Notes: a model not told the origin generated them from the sequence alone. DNA of 64,000 nt from MPNO01 sp965200535 (GCA_965200535.1 CBDAUF010000001.1:496001-560000), one strand, 5' to 3'; numbered from the stretch's first letter, positions 33,730 to 42,737 are shown. A program made the numbers and translations.

Positions 33730-34590
33730 TCACAGGACCGCCGCGTCCTCCGCCATATCCCACCACACGCAACCCATGCCGCAGCGAAGCGATGCGGCCG
33801 GTTCGTAGCAGACGGTGCGCGCCTTGCGGCTGCCGACGGCGCCCATCGCGACGATCCAGGACAGCAGCTCGGTCGTCCCTCCGTCGCCGGCCGCGGCCAT
33901 CTTCTCGAGCGTCGTCTCGGCCACCACCTTTTCCGGATCGCCTTCCTCCAGCAGGGCGAGAAAGGCGCGGTCGAAGGCTTCGTCGACGGCGAAATATTTC
34001 GGCCCGCCGGGATCGTGGCTGAGCCCGCCGGTGCCCATGATGGCGACCCGTTCGCCGCGCGGGCGGCAGGTGCGGACGATGTCGGCGATCTCCTGGCCGA
34101 GGCGGTAGCAGTCCTCCGGGCTCGGCAGCGGCGGCACGATGCAGTTCATGTGGATGGGAACCAGCGGGATGTCGTGGTCCGAGGTCAGGTAGAGGAGCGG
34201 CACCGACCAGTTGTCGTCGAACAGCAGCGCGTCCTTCCAGTCGAGCCGGAGGCCGCGCCTGTCGCCCTCGCGGACCAGCGTTCTCGCGAGTTCCGGGTGG
34301 CCCGCGACCTCGTAGTCGGGGACGTTGAGCCAGTCGGCAAACCACGGAGCCGGACCGGCCCACCGGGCAGCGACGCCGACGCAGAAGTCGGCCGAGGACT
34401 CGAGCGGCAGGTTGAGCAGGTGATCGTTGGCGATGCCCACGATGACGTCCGGACGGGTCTCGCGCAGCATCCGGCCCAGGGCGTGAAAGCCCCGGGTCAG
34501 GTTCTCCTGTTCCTCCGCCGTCGCGCGGTCGAGCCACCCTGTGAGCCCCGGCGCGTGAGACAGCGCACAGACGGCAACGATCTCGGCCAT
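33730..34590 (-). CDS. Class III extradiol ring-cleavage dioxygenase, LigB-like
   Basis: This encodes 286 aa. It starts MAEIVAVCALSHAPG (His12) and has ANDHLLN (His57) and later an EHD/Glu segment, the iron ligands of the protocatechuate-4,5-dioxygenase beta-subunit (LigB) family. The MGTGGLSHDPG segment also fits. These enzymes cleave catechol-type rings next to the hydroxyls. A LigA-like small subunit is not adjacent, so it is either single-subunit type (as gallate or 3-methylgallate dioxygenases) or pairs with a distant one. Divergent from the TRAP operon; a promoter-like element lies at 34617-34647. Confidence 0.88.
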   Translation of the reverse strand: MAEIVAVCALSHAPGLTGWLDRATAEEQENLTRGFHALGRMLRETRPDVIVGIANDHLLNLPLESSADFCVGVAARWAGPAPWFADWLNVPDYEVAGHPELARTLVREGDRRGLRLDWKDALLFDDNWSVPLLYLTSDHDIPLVPIHMNCIVPPLPSPEDCYRLGQEIADIVRTCRPRGERVAIMGTGGLSHDPGGPKYFAVDEAFDRAFLALLEEGDPEKVVAETTLEKMAAAGDGGTTELLSWIVAMGAVGSRKARTVCYEPAASLRCGMGCVWWDMAEDAAVL

Positions 34591-34616
34591 GGCAACGACC
34601 CCCTCTGTTCGACTCG

Positions 34617-34647
34617 ATCCTAGCGCATGTGCCGGGCGCCTTGAACC
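34617..34647 (-). promoter_or_regulatory. Predicted promoter of LigB-like gene, copy 2 of shared element
   Basis: On the minus strand GGTTCA (34647-34642), 8 nt, then GGCACATGCGCTAG (34633-34620) and TAGGAT (34622-34617) as -10. It shares GGTTC, ATGCGCTAG and spacing with 26756-26786 and 59376-59406. The rest of the 214-bp gap to the TRAP gene shows nothing clear. Confidence 0.45.
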
Positions 34648-34804
34648 GGGGATCATTCGGACAGTCCGCACACGCCGGTCCGGTCCACCGGTATCGGCCG
34701 CTTGGCAAGCGATGCACCGATGTCCTAACCTTCGGGCAAGAATACGCACGGTTCCGGCTTGCGAACGCCGACGGGCCGGGGCGCTAACAAAGGGGGGAAT
34801 CGTG

Positions 34805-35866
34805 ATGCGCACAGCGATACGACATGGTGCGGCCGCCGCCATGCTTGCCGGTCTGTCCGTCGGAACGGCGTCGGCCGGGACCTTCAACCTGACCTTTGCC
34901 GCCGCCCAGGGCGTGCACCTGCCCTGGGTCGGGCTGACGCAGAGCGTTTTCATCGCCGGTGTCGATGCCCGTCTCAAGGGAACCGGCCACAAGATCAACT
35001 GGACCAAGGCTTACGGCGGCACGCTCTCCAAGGTCGGAGGCACGTTGGAAGTGATCGAGGAAGGCATCGCCGATCTCGGCATCGTCTATTCGCTGTTCGA
35101 ACAGGCCAAGCTGCCGCTCCAGAATGTGGCCTACATGGCGCCCTTCGGCTCGGACAGCCTCGGACTCACGCTCCGGATCTTCCAGGAACTCCACCAAGAA
35201 GTGCCCGAGATGTCGGGCTCGTGGGAAAAGCACGGCCAAATCTTCGTCGCCCCGATCGGCTTCGACACATTCTATCCGCTCACCAAGTTTCCCATCAAAT
35301 CGCTTGCCGACCTGAAGGGCAGGAAACTCGCCGGAGCCGGGGCGGTCTCCCTGTGGGAGGCGCCCGTCGGCATCGTGCCGGTGCAGGGAAACTTCTCCGT
35401 TCACTTCAACAATCTCAAGACTGGCGTCTATGACGGGCTGATCGCCTTCACCACCGGCTATTACCCCAACAAGCTGCACGAGATCGCGCGTTATGCGACC
35501 CGAGTGAATTTCGGCGCCATGCCGGGCGGCGGCGTGACGGTCAACAAGACCGTCTGGAGCAAGATGCCGACCGCGATCAAGAAGGCCGTCGACGAGGCTG
35601 CGCTGGATTACAGGAATGCCCAGGACAAGACGATGACCGGCCTGGTCAAGACCTTCGAGGCGAAGATGGCGGCAGAGGGCACGGTGTTCTCGCAGATGCC
35701 GCTCGACCAGAAACTCGCCTGGGCGAAAGCGATGCCGAATATCGCAAAACAGTGGGCCGCGCGCGTCGAGGCCAAGGGCTTCGCTGGAAACAAGGTGCTC
35801 AAGGCCTATATGGACAAGCTCCGCGCCAACAAGGTTCCCCTGGTGCGCGAATGGGACAAGGAATAG
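34805..35866 (+). CDS. TRAP transporter solute-binding protein, DctP type
   Basis: This encodes 353 aa; AGGGGGG lies 7 bp before ATG 34805 (GTG 34802 is possible). Residues 1-24 (AIRHGAAAAMLAGLSVGTASA) are a signal peptide. The mature DctP fold is shown by GGTLSKVGGTLEVIEEGIADLG and DLKGRKLAGAGAVSLWE, and the gene is followed by matching small and large permeases. It captures an organic acid (or similar) in the periplasm for sodium-driven uptake. The ligand is unknown. A 131-bp gap with two GC-rich stem-loops separates it from the permeases. Confidence 0.9.
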   Translation: MRTAIRHGAAAAMLAGLSVGTASAGTFNLTFAAAQGVHLPWVGLTQSVFIAGVDARLKGTGHKINWTKAYGGTLSKVGGTLEVIEEGIADLGIVYSLFEQAKLPLQNVAYMAPFGSDSLGLTLRIFQELHQEVPEMSGSWEKHGQIFVAPIGFDTFYPLTKFPIKSLADLKGRKLAGAGAVSLWEAPVGIVPVQGNFSVHFNNLKTGVYDGLIAFTTGYYPNKLHEIARYATRVNFGAMPGGGVTVNKTVWSKMPTAIKKAVDEAALDYRNAQDKTMTGLVKTFEAKMAAEGTVFSQMPLDQKLAWAKAMPNIAKQWAARVEAKGFAGNKVLKAYMDKLRANKVPLVREWDKE

Positions 35867-35905
35867 GGCGTCGGAAACTGCAATCCGACAGACTTCGCCG
35901 GCAGC

Positions 35906-35971
35906 GTCCCGGACCGGGGACATAATCGACGTCCGGGCGAAGATGTCCACCGGCGCGCCGGGGATCCCCCG
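35906..35971 (+). promoter_or_regulatory. GC-rich stem-loops between dctP- and dctQ-type genes
   Basis: GTCCC-GGACCG-GGGAC (35906-35921) and CGGGG-ATC-CCCCG (35959-35971) can form stems. Such loops often raise binding-protein mRNA above permease mRNA; this role is inferred. Confidence 0.3.
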
Positions 35972-35997
35972 CCGGCGCCGGGCACGGCCGAGGCACC

Positions 35998-36588
35998 GTG
36001 ACTGATCGCGCAAGATCCTCGCGGCCTCCTTTCTGGCGGCGCATGCTGACCTTCGAGGGGCTGGTTTCCGGACTCAATTCGCTCGGCAGCGTCTGGATCG
36101 TCGTTCTGATGACGGTCATCACGATCGACATCATGGGCAGGACCATTCTCGGCATGCCTCTGCGCGGCGTGCCGGAACTGGTGAAGCTCTCGATCGTCGG
36201 CATCGTCTTCATCCAGCTCGGCCACACCCTCCGGTCGGGCCGCATGACCCGGTCGGACGGTCTCCTGCGCATCTTCAGGATCCGGCTCCCGCGTCTTTCC
36301 CACGCGATGACGCTGATCTTCAACCTGGTGGGCGCCGGACTCTTCGTCTTGGTGCTCGAGGCGAGCTATCCGTTCTTCGTCGAGGCGTGGAGCACCGGCG
36401 AATATGCGGGGATCCAAGGCTATGTCAGCTATCCGGTGTGGCCCGTGCGCCTGATCATCCTGATCGGCTGCGCCGTTGCGGCGATCCAGTACTGTCTGTT
36501 CGCCTGGCGCGACCTCGCCGTGGTGCTCGGCCGACTGGCGCCCGCCGATCCGGACGATCACGGACGGCTTGCGGAAATGCTCAAATGA
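35998..36588 (+). CDS. TRAP transporter small permease, DctQ type
   Basis: This encodes 196 aa from GTG 35998; ATG 36043 is an alternative. Four hydrophobic segments (about 27-45, 58-76, 103-122, 147-166), TIDIMGRTILGMPLRGVPELVKL and the SGRMTRSDG loop are typical for DctQ. It is the small membrane subunit of the TRAP transporter. Its last bases overlap the DctM-type gene (ATGA), so translation is coupled. Confidence 0.88.
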   Translation: MTDRARSSRPPFWRRMLTFEGLVSGLNSLGSVWIVVLMTVITIDIMGRTILGMPLRGVPELVKLSIVGIVFIQLGHTLRSGRMTRSDGLLRIFRIRLPRLSHAMTLIFNLVGAGLFVLVLEASYPFFVEAWSTGEYAGIQGYVSYPVWPVRLIILIGCAVAAIQYCLFAWRDLAVVLGRLAPADPDDHGRLAEMLK

Positions 36589-37916
36589 GCGGAGTCGAGA
36601 TCGGGCTGATCTCGATCGGCGCGATCCTGCTGCTGATCTATCTCGGCATGCACGTGGCGGTGACGCTGTGCGTGGTATCGCTTCTGGGCGTCTGGGCGGT
36701 AAAGGGCAATGTCGTCCTCGCGACAAAGCTGCTCGCCATCGCCGCCTACGATACCGTCGCGGGATACGTTTTCGGCGTCGTTCCCCTGTTCGTCCTGATG
36801 GGGCTGCTGATCAGCGTCTCCGACCTCGGCAAGGACGCCTACATTGTCGCCAACGCCCTGATGCGCCGGGTCCGGGGTGGGCTCGGCATCGCGACCGTCG
36901 CGGCAAATGCGGTCTTCGCCGCGGTTACCGGGATTTCCGTAGCCTCCGCCGCGGTCTTCACGAAGCTCGCGGTGCCGGAGATGATCTCGCTCGGTTACCG
37001 CCCCCGTTTCGCGGTCGGGGTGGTGGCAGGCAGCTCCGTTCTCGGTATGCTGATCCCGCCCAGCCTGCTGCTCATCATCTACGGCATCCTCGCGGAGCAA
37101 TCGATCGGCGACCTGTTCATCGCCGGCATCGGACCCGGCCTCGTCCTGTCGCTCGCCTTCTCGATCGCGATTCTCGCGATGGCGACCTTCCTGCCCAACA
37201 TGGTCATGCGCGAAGGAGAACGCATCGCTCCTGCGCCCGACGCCGACGGCGACGAGGCGCGCCAGTCCATGACGGCAGCCTTCCTGCGCCTCTGGCCGCT
37301 TCCGGCGTTGGTCTTCGCGGTCATCGGCGGAATCTATCTCGGCTGGTTCACACCCACGGAATCCGGGGCTGTCGGCGCGGTCGGGGCCCTCATCCTCGCG
37401 CTTGCACGGCGCAAGCTCACCCCGGCAAAGATCTGGCAGGTTCTGGTCGAAACCGGACATGTCACGGTTTCGATCCTGATGCTGATCATCGCCGCCAACA
37501 TCTACACCCGCCTGCTTGCACTTTCGGGGGTCCCGGTATTCATCAACGATTTCGTGAACGGGCTGGAATTCGGCTTTTTCACCCTCCTCGTATTCTACGC
37601 TGCGATCATCGTGATAATGGGAACCATCCTCGATGGAATCTCGATCATGCTGATCATGATCCCGATCTTCCTGCCCTTGCTGAACGTCTACGATGTCGAT
37701 CTGGTTTGGTTCGGGATCGTGACCGTGATCGCGGTCGAGATCGGTCTTCTCACGCCGCCCCTGGGCCTGTCCGCCTATGTCATCAAGAGCACGCTCGACA
37801 GTGACGAAATCTCGCTCGCGGACATTTTTATCGGCGCGGCGCCGTTCGCGGCGGTAATGTTTCTCGTCCTCCTGCTGATCATCGTCTTCCCCTGGCTGGT
37901 CACCGGTTACGGTTGA
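36585..37916 (+). CDS. TRAP transporter large permease, DctM type
   Basis: This encodes 443 aa, the usual DctM length, with about 12 hydrophobic segments. GISVASAAVFTKLAVPEM and MLIPPSLLLIIYGILAEQSIG are characteristic DctM motifs, as is LTPPLGLSAYVIKS near the C-terminus. It is the sodium-driven transmembrane subunit. ATG 36585 overlaps the dctQ-type stop. With the binding protein 34805 and small permease 35998 it makes a complete TRAP system. A lactonase-like gene follows after 103 bp on the same strand. Confidence 0.92.
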   Translation: MSGVEIGLISIGAILLLIYLGMHVAVTLCVVSLLGVWAVKGNVVLATKLLAIAAYDTVAGYVFGVVPLFVLMGLLISVSDLGKDAYIVANALMRRVRGGLGIATVAANAVFAAVTGISVASAAVFTKLAVPEMISLGYRPRFAVGVVAGSSVLGMLIPPSLLLIIYGILAEQSIGDLFIAGIGPGLVLSLAFSIAILAMATFLPNMVMREGERIAPAPDADGDEARQSMTAAFLRLWPLPALVFAVIGGIYLGWFTPTESGAVGAVGALILALARRKLTPAKIWQVLVETGHVTVSILMLIIAANIYTRLLALSGVPVFINDFVNGLEFGFFTLLVFYAAIIVIMGTILDGISIMLIMIPIFLPLLNVYDVDLVWFGIVTVIAVEIGLLTPPLGLSAYVIKSTLDSDEISLADIFIGAAPFAAVMFLVLLLIIVFPWLVTGYG

Positions 37917-38019
37917 GAGGGGGGATGGCCACACCGGGAGAAAGCGTTTCCCTGCTATGCGGCGCGGTCGGGTACCGGCATCGGACCCGACCCTCGTTCG
38001 ACCGACAGGAGACAGAACC

Positions 38020-38805
38020 GTGAATTATCGTGTGACGCCGCTACTGCTCGGCGATGCCGTCGTTCCCGATATGCTCGACGTGTTCTGGAGTCTGACCAGG
38101 TCCCGCGGCGTCTCCTCGGTGCCGATCCTCGCGTTCCTCATCGAGGGCACCCCGGACGGGCCGCTGTTGATCGATACCGGCATGCGCGACGCACAGCGGG
38201 CGCAGGAGGTTCACGGACTCGGGCCGCACAATATCGCGGCCGACCAGACGATTCCGGTGCAGCTTGCGAAGCACGGCTATACGCCGGAGGACATAAAATT
38301 CGTCCATCTGACGCATCTGCACTACGATCACGCCGGCGGTTGCAAACTGCTGCCGAACGCCCGTTTCGTCCTGCAGCGAACCGAACTGATGGCCGCGGCC
38401 GCGCCGATGGGGCCCGAACAACTCAACATCGGCGGCAAGGGGCTGTTCTTCGACCGGGCCGATGTCGCCGATTTGGTCGACCCGCTCTGGCGCCGGGTCG
38501 ATCTGATGGAAGGCGATTACGAGCCGTATCCGGGCATCCGCTGCGTGCTCTATGCCAACTCGCACACGCCGGGCCATCAATGCGTCTATGTCGAAACCGC
38601 CGACGGCACTGTCGCGATCATCGGCGATATTGCCCGCAAGCTTGATCTGAACATCGAGCAGGAGATCATGCCCGGCATCTACTACGATCTCGACTCGATG
38701 CGGCGGGCGCTGATCGACATCAAGTCGCGCGCCGACATTATCCTTCCCACCCACGACTGGAACGTGCTCGAAGGCGGCAGGCCGGATACCGCCCCCGCGG
38801 GATAG
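38020..38805 (+). CDS. Metallo-beta-lactamase fold protein, N-acyl-homoserine-lactonase-like
   Basis: This encodes 261 aa from GTG 38020, 8 bp after AGGAG. The zinc motif is HLTHLHYDHAGG (HxHxDH), then NSHTPGHQ, IIGDIARK and LPTHDW, so all metal ligands are present. This family includes AHL lactonases (AiiA-type) and other lactone/ester hydrolases. Here it follows a TRAP transporter, so it may hydrolyse an imported lactone or ester rather than a quorum-sensing signal. No LuxI/LuxR gene is in the window. A hairpin lies beyond the stop. Confidence 0.88.
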   Translation: MNYRVTPLLLGDAVVPDMLDVFWSLTRSRGVSSVPILAFLIEGTPDGPLLIDTGMRDAQRAQEVHGLGPHNIAADQTIPVQLAKHGYTPEDIKFVHLTHLHYDHAGGCKLLPNARFVLQRTELMAAAAPMGPEQLNIGGKGLFFDRADVADLVDPLWRRVDLMEGDYEPYPGIRCVLYANSHTPGHQCVYVETADGTVAIIGDIARKLDLNIEQEIMPGIYYDLDSMRRALIDIKSRADIILPTHDWNVLEGGRPDTAPAG

Positions 38806-38833
38806 CCGGGCCGGACCGCCATTCGCGCGACAG

Positions 38834-38856
38834 ACGGCGGCCGGTCCGGCCGCCGT
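38834..38856. terminator. Perfect 11-bp inverted repeat, bidirectional terminator
   Basis: ACGGCGGCCGG and CCGGCCGCCGT are exact reverse complements separated by one T. It lies in the 73-bp gap between two convergent genes. No long T-run follows, but symmetric GC hairpins at such places commonly end both transcripts. Confidence 0.55.
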
Positions 38857-38878
38857 TCATACGGTGTGCGTGCGGCCT

Positions 38879-39478
38879 CTACCCGCGGGTGTCAGGGGAC
38901 CAGCCGGGGCCGGCCAGTTCGGTCGGCAGTTCGCCCCGGTAGCTCTCCGCGTTCTCGATCTGCTCTACCCAGTCGAGGCCCATCGCCTTGAAGATCCGGT
39001 TGGTCATGACGATCAGCCGCGCGCCGTTCTCGGGGTCGGTGTTGACGTGCTGTTTGACTGTGTAGGCGGGGATGAAGACGAAATCGCCGCGGGTCCATTC
39101 ATACTTCTTCGGTTCTTCCGCCCAGCTCCATTCGAACTCGACATCGACCTCGAACGAGACGTCCCAGTGGAGGTCGTAGCCCGAGCCTTCGGCCACGTAG
39201 ACGATCTGCTCGGCGAGCTTGCGCGACCTGCCGGACTTCCCGCCCGGTTCGAGGAACTGCATGTAGATGTCGAGGCAGCATTCGGTGGTGTTGAGCTTCT
39301 CGTGCACCATGTGCTTGAGGAGACCGTCCGGCGAGTTCTCGAACGGCATGTCCTTCGCCTTGATGACGGTCAGGCGCTGCCGATAGTCGGCCCGGAAATC
39401 GGCCGATTCCTGCAGCCATTCGGCATAGATGTCGGCTGTCCTGCCGCCGAGCCCCGCGATATCCTTCTCGTCCGCCAC
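38879..39478 (-). CDS. Cupin domain protein
   Basis: This encodes 199 aa from GTG 39478, 8 nt after GGGGAG. A single cupin barrel is centred on LEPGGKSGRSRKLAEQIVYVAEGSGYDLHWD and RGDFVFIPAYTVKQHVNTD. The usual first-motif histidines are partly missing (only in LHWD and KQHVNT), so metal binding may be incomplete. It sits downstream of a second cupin gene, 51 bp away and same direction. The two probably form an operon and may act together or as a mixed oligomer. Role unknown. Confidence 0.75.
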   Translation of the reverse strand: MADEKDIAGLGGRTADIYAEWLQESADFRADYRQRLTVIKAKDMPFENSPDGLLKHMVHEKLNTTECCLDIYMQFLEPGGKSGRSRKLAEQIVYVAEGSGYDLHWDVSFEVDVEFEWSWAEEPKKYEWTRGDFVFIPAYTVKQHVNTDPENGARLIVMTNRIFKAMGLDWVEQIENAESYRGELPTELAGPGWSPDTRG

Positions 39479-39529
39479 CGTCGTCGCTCCCCGTCTCTGC
39501 TTCCCGGCGAATCCGTTTCGCCCCCGCCG

Positions 39530-40132
39530 TCAGATATCCGCCGGCGGCGTCCAGTTCTCCCAGCCCGGAACGGGCTCCTTCGGCGGGTATTTGGCGATCT
39601 TCTGGAAGAGCATGTGCATGAACAGGAAAAGCGGCTTGGCCTTCATCACCAGGAGCACCAGATCCTCGTTTTCCGAGGCGTTGAAATGCTGGTGAACGCA
39701 GCCGTTCTCCACCACCATGATGTCGCCGGCCTCGTAGTCGAACCGCTTGCCGTCGTGAATGTCGTAGCCCCTGCCCCTGAGGCAGTAGAAGATCGCCGAA
39801 TTCATGTGGCCGTGGCGTTGGCCCGTCCCCTTGGGCGCGATCACCGAGATGTGGGTCTCGATCGACTGCGCGATGTCGGTCTTCATCGGGTTGACGATGG
39901 ACTTGTCGAACAACTGCGGCCCGCCGCGCCATTCCTGGTCGGCGGCGCTGTAGACGCGGGGCTGGCTGTAGAGTTCCTCCTGGAGTTCCCCGTAGGTGCC
40001 TTCCAGCGCGCGGACGAAGGTACGCTTCCTCTGCCAGCGTTCCCAGATGACTTCCTTCGGCTGGTTGTGGCCGATCCCGGCCTGCCCGATGCCTGCCTCG
40101 ATGCCGCCCGCCCCGTTTGACCGTTCCGCCAT
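39530..40132 (-). CDS. Cupin domain protein, partner of the preceding cupin
   Basis: This encodes 200 aa from ATG 40132, with GGAGGG 10 bp upstream. The start MAERSNGAGG leads to a cupin barrel: KGTGQRHGHMNSAIFYCLRG with two His in the first motif, then EAGDIMVVENGCVHQHFN with two in the second. So this one has a plausible metal site. Length and arrangement resemble the 38879 protein but identity is limited. It is transcribed from the promoter at 40176-40203. Divergent from the TauD gene. The substrate is unknown, perhaps aromatic given the gentisate-type gene nearby. Confidence 0.75.
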   Translation of the reverse strand: MAERSNGAGGIEAGIGQAGIGHNQPKEVIWERWQRKRTFVRALEGTYGELQEELYSQPRVYSAADQEWRGGPQLFDKSIVNPMKTDIAQSIETHISVIAPKGTGQRHGHMNSAIFYCLRGRGYDIHDGKRFDYEAGDIMVVENGCVHQHFNASENEDLVLLVMKAKPLFLFMHMLFQKIAKYPPKEPVPGWENWTPPADI

Positions 40133-40175
40133 GGTGGCCGCGCCCTCCGAAAGACTGTGATCGTGGAGCCGGCGG

Positions 40176-40203
40176 ATTATATTTGCCATCGCGGGGGTGT
40201 CCA
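40176..40203 (-). promoter_or_regulatory. Strong predicted promoter of the cupin operon
   Basis: On the minus strand TGGACA (40203-40198), a 16-bp spacer and TATAAT (40181-40176), a perfect -10 box. The AT-rich patch ATTATATTT stands out in this GC-rich region. It would give a 5' leader of about 37 nt for the gene starting at 40132. Confidence 0.6.
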
Positions 40204-40239
40204 GTACGCCGCCCGAAACCGCAGGGAGTCGGGGACAGC

Positions 40240-41097
40240 ATGAAGATCGCACCGCTGTCGGACAGACTCGGGGCCGAAATCACCGGGCTCCACGTCGCCC
40301 GCGACCTCGACGAGGCGGGGTTCCGGGCCGTCCTCGACGCCCTCCACCGCTACCGCGTGCTGGCGTTTCGCGAACAGTCTCTCGAACCCGCCGACCAGGT
40401 GGCGTTCTCCGCCCGCTTCGGCCCGCTCGAGGTGCACGACAACCGCCGGTACAGCCTGCCCGACCACGACCACGTCATGGTCCTGTCGAACGATCTGAAG
40501 GACGGCGAGCCGGTCGGGGTGCCGGATGCCGGGGATTCCTGGCACACCGACCTGTCGTTCAAGGAAACGCCGAGCCTCTGCACCGTGTTGCAGGCCGTGA
40601 CCCTTCCCACGCGCGGCGGCGACACGGCCTTCGCCTGCATGACACGGGCCTGGAAGGCGCTCCCGGAGGCGCTCAAGAGGCGGGTGAGGGGCAGGCGCGC
40701 GATCCACGACCCGAGCAAGCTGCGCAACCCGCGGGTCGAGATCTCGCCGCTGCGCCGCGATGCGGCTGCGTTCTACGCCGGACAGAGCGCGCGCTTCGCC
40801 GCGGTCGCGCACCCGATCGTCAGGACCCATCCGGCGACCGGGGAGAAGTCGCTTTACGTCCAGCCGCGCTTCACGGTCGCCATCGAGGGCATGGACGACG
40901 AGGAGGCGCAGCCCCTCCTCGACCTCCTGTTCGCGCACCAGATCCGCCCGGAATTCGTCTACCGCCACCGGTGGCGGGACGGCGATCTCCTGATGTGGGA
41001 CAACCGTTGCGTCATCCATTACGCGACCGGCGGCTACGCCTACCCCGACATCCGGACCATGCACCGGACCACCGTGCTGGGCGACCGGCCGTACTGA
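40240..41097 (+). CDS. TauD/TfdA family Fe(II)/alpha-ketoglutarate dioxygenase
   Basis: This encodes 285 aa from ATG 40240. The iron triad is His102-x-Asp104 (SWHTDLSF) and His260 (CVIHYATGGY), with the 2-oxoglutarate arginine in RTMHRTTV. The family hydroxylates taurine, 2,4-D, small sulfonates and aryloxyalkanoates, splitting off groups such as sulfite or phenol. Divergent from the cupin operon (107 bp gap with a strong promoter) and convergent with the gentisate-type gene. Substrate unknown. Confidence 0.9.
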   Translation: MKIAPLSDRLGAEITGLHVARDLDEAGFRAVLDALHRYRVLAFREQSLEPADQVAFSARFGPLEVHDNRRYSLPDHDHVMVLSNDLKDGEPVGVPDAGDSWHTDLSFKETPSLCTVLQAVTLPTRGGDTAFACMTRAWKALPEALKRRVRGRRAIHDPSKLRNPRVEISPLRRDAAAFYAGQSARFAAVAHPIVRTHPATGEKSLYVQPRFTVAIEGMDDEEAQPLLDLLFAHQIRPEFVYRHRWRDGDLLMWDNRCVIHYATGGYAYPDIRTMHRTTVLGDRPY

Positions 41098-41152
41098 CCG
41101 CCCGCCATCCCGCCCCGATGCGGTGTCGGCCCTACCGCTCCTCGAAGCCCCT

Positions 41153-42160
41153 TCAGTCGCGGAACTCGTCGTGCAGGATGTGCAGCCGCCGCAGGATTTC
41201 GCGGTCGGAGACCTCGAACAGATGGGCGCCGCCAGCTTCCGCGGCGTGGCTGATCCAGTGGCCGTGGGGAAGCGAGACGATGTCGTGCCGGCGCCATTCC
41301 ACGGTCGTTCCGCCGACTTCGGAACGCCCCTCGCCGTCGACCACCAGGAAGGCCGAGTTGCTGTTCGTGCGGTAGGCGCGCGCAGGACGGCCCGCGGCGA
41401 GCGAGAGGATCGAGCACTCCATGGTCGCCATCGTCGGCCCGCCGGTGAGCGGGTTGGTGTAGAAGAGCCGGCGGCTGCCGTCAGGCGCCGGCGGAAGCGC
41501 CGCCAGAGCCGCCTGCGCGGCCTCCCACGGATAGCGGAACATCGGCGAATAGGGCATGTCCGCCATGCCCGAGGCCGGGGCAAGCCCGGTGGCCGAGAAC
41601 GCCTCGTCCGGCGGCAGTTCCGGCAGGTCGTGCGCCGGGCCGGGTTCGAAGACGCCGGTGTCGAGATAGCGGTGGAACGGCACGTCCAGCACGTCGAGCC
41701 AGATCATCCGCCCGTCGCCCTCGTGGACGTGCTCGTGCCAGGTCCAGCCCGGGGTCAGGATCATGTCGCCCGGTTCCATGGCGCACGGCTTGCCATCGAC
41801 GACGGTGGTCGCGCCCTTGCCCTCCATGACGAAGCGCAGGGCATTCATCGAATGGCGGTGCGGCCGCGCGGTCTCGCCCGGCATCAGGATTTGCAGGTTG
41901 AAGCCGAGCGTCAAACCCGAACCGACGCCGTGCCCCGCCCCGGCGAGGGCCGGGCTGTCGAGCACCAGGACCCGGCGCTCGGCATCCGCCATCGAAGTCG
42001 CCTCGATCGCCGTCTCCAGCAGCGGCTCCAGCGTTTCCCAGCGCCAGACGTGCGGCGGTTCGAGCGGCCGATCGGTTGTGTCCTCGACCTCCCACAGCGG
42101 GACGACGTTCGCCGCCTTCGTCGCCGCCCGAAACTCGGCAAGAGCCACGCGCCCGCCCAT
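41153..42160 (-). CDS. Gentisate 1,2-dioxygenase-like bicupin
   Basis: This encodes 335 aa with two cupin domains, as in gentisate and salicylate 1,2-dioxygenases. The N-terminal cupin has His101 and His103 (ARPHRHSMNALRFVMEGKG) and the WTWHEHVHEG segment with His142/His144, all likely iron ligands. The C-terminal cupin (about 200-335) lacks a complete set. These enzymes cleave gentisate or hydroxybenzoate rings without prior decarboxylation. It starts at ATG 42160, 172 bp from the divergent TerB-like gene. Convergent with TauD. It fits an aromatic-acid pathway. Confidence 0.85.
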   Translation of the reverse strand: MGGRVALAEFRAATKAANVVPLWEVEDTTDRPLEPPHVWRWETLEPLLETAIEATSMADAERRVLVLDSPALAGAGHGVGSGLTLGFNLQILMPGETARPHRHSMNALRFVMEGKGATTVVDGKPCAMEPGDMILTPGWTWHEHVHEGDGRMIWLDVLDVPFHRYLDTGVFEPGPAHDLPELPPDEAFSATGLAPASGMADMPYSPMFRYPWEAAQAALAALPPAPDGSRRLFYTNPLTGGPTMATMECSILSLAAGRPARAYRTNSNSAFLVVDGEGRSEVGGTTVEWRRHDIVSLPHGHWISHAAEAGGAHLFEVSDREILRRLHILHDEFRD

Positions 42161-42332
42161 CGCCGCCTCCTGTCCCGATGCCCGGACCGCCGCCGCGGCC
42201 CGATACGCGGATTGTGACGCGAAGCGCGGCTGCGGCCAAGCCGAACCTGCCGCCGGAGAACCCGCCCCTTGATCGCCGGGGCGCCCGCGCGTATCTGCCG
42301 GCTGACACTTCGAACGGGCAACGGGAAAGACG

Positions 42333-42737
42333 ATGATCGACCAACACAGAGCGCTGATCTACGCCATGGTTCTCGCTTCCGCCGCCGACCGCGAGATGAC
42401 CGACACGGAGATCCGCCGGATCGGCGAGATCGTCGACCGGCTGCCGGTATTCGACGATTTCGACATCGGGTCGCTCTCCGCGGCGGCCGCGGACTGCGCC
42501 GGGCTTCTCAACGCCGACAACGGACTCGACGCCGTGCTCGAGGCGATCGCCGCCGCACTGCCGGAAACGCTGCGGGAGACCGCCTATGCGCTGGCGTGCG
42601 AGATCATTGCCGCCGACGGCAGGGTGGTCGAGGAAGAGCTTCGCCTGCTCGAATTGCTCGGCCAGAGCCTGCCGATCGACCGTCTGGCGGCGGCGGCGAT
42701 CGAGCGCGGCGCGCGGGCGCGACACATGAAGTTCTGA
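42333..42737 (+). CDS. TerB-like tellurite resistance family protein
   Basis: This encodes 134 aa from ATG 42333, after a GGGAAAG site. It is mostly helical: ALIYAMVLASAADREMTDTEI and ACEIIAADGRVVEEELRLLELLGQSL match the repeated acidic helix pair of the TerB/DjlA N-domain family. The acidic AADREM and AADGRV loops may bind a metal. Such proteins are linked to envelope or metal stress. Followed after 41 bp by heme A synthase. Confidence 0.75.
   Translation: MIDQHRALIYAMVLASAADREMTDTEIRRIGEIVDRLPVFDDFDIGSLSAAAADCAGLLNADNGLDAVLEAIAAALPETLRETAYALACEIIAADGRVVEEELRLLELLGQSLPIDRLAAAAIERGARARHMKF

Noticed and set aside
36558..37934. 458-codon frame antisense to the TRAP permease
   Set aside because: Asp/Glu/Arg-rich, no motif, opposite to a clear DctM gene.
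38020..38805. Quorum-quenching AHL lactonase
   Set aside because: The fold fits, but the context is a TRAP transporter and there is no LuxI/LuxR; the substrate is left open.
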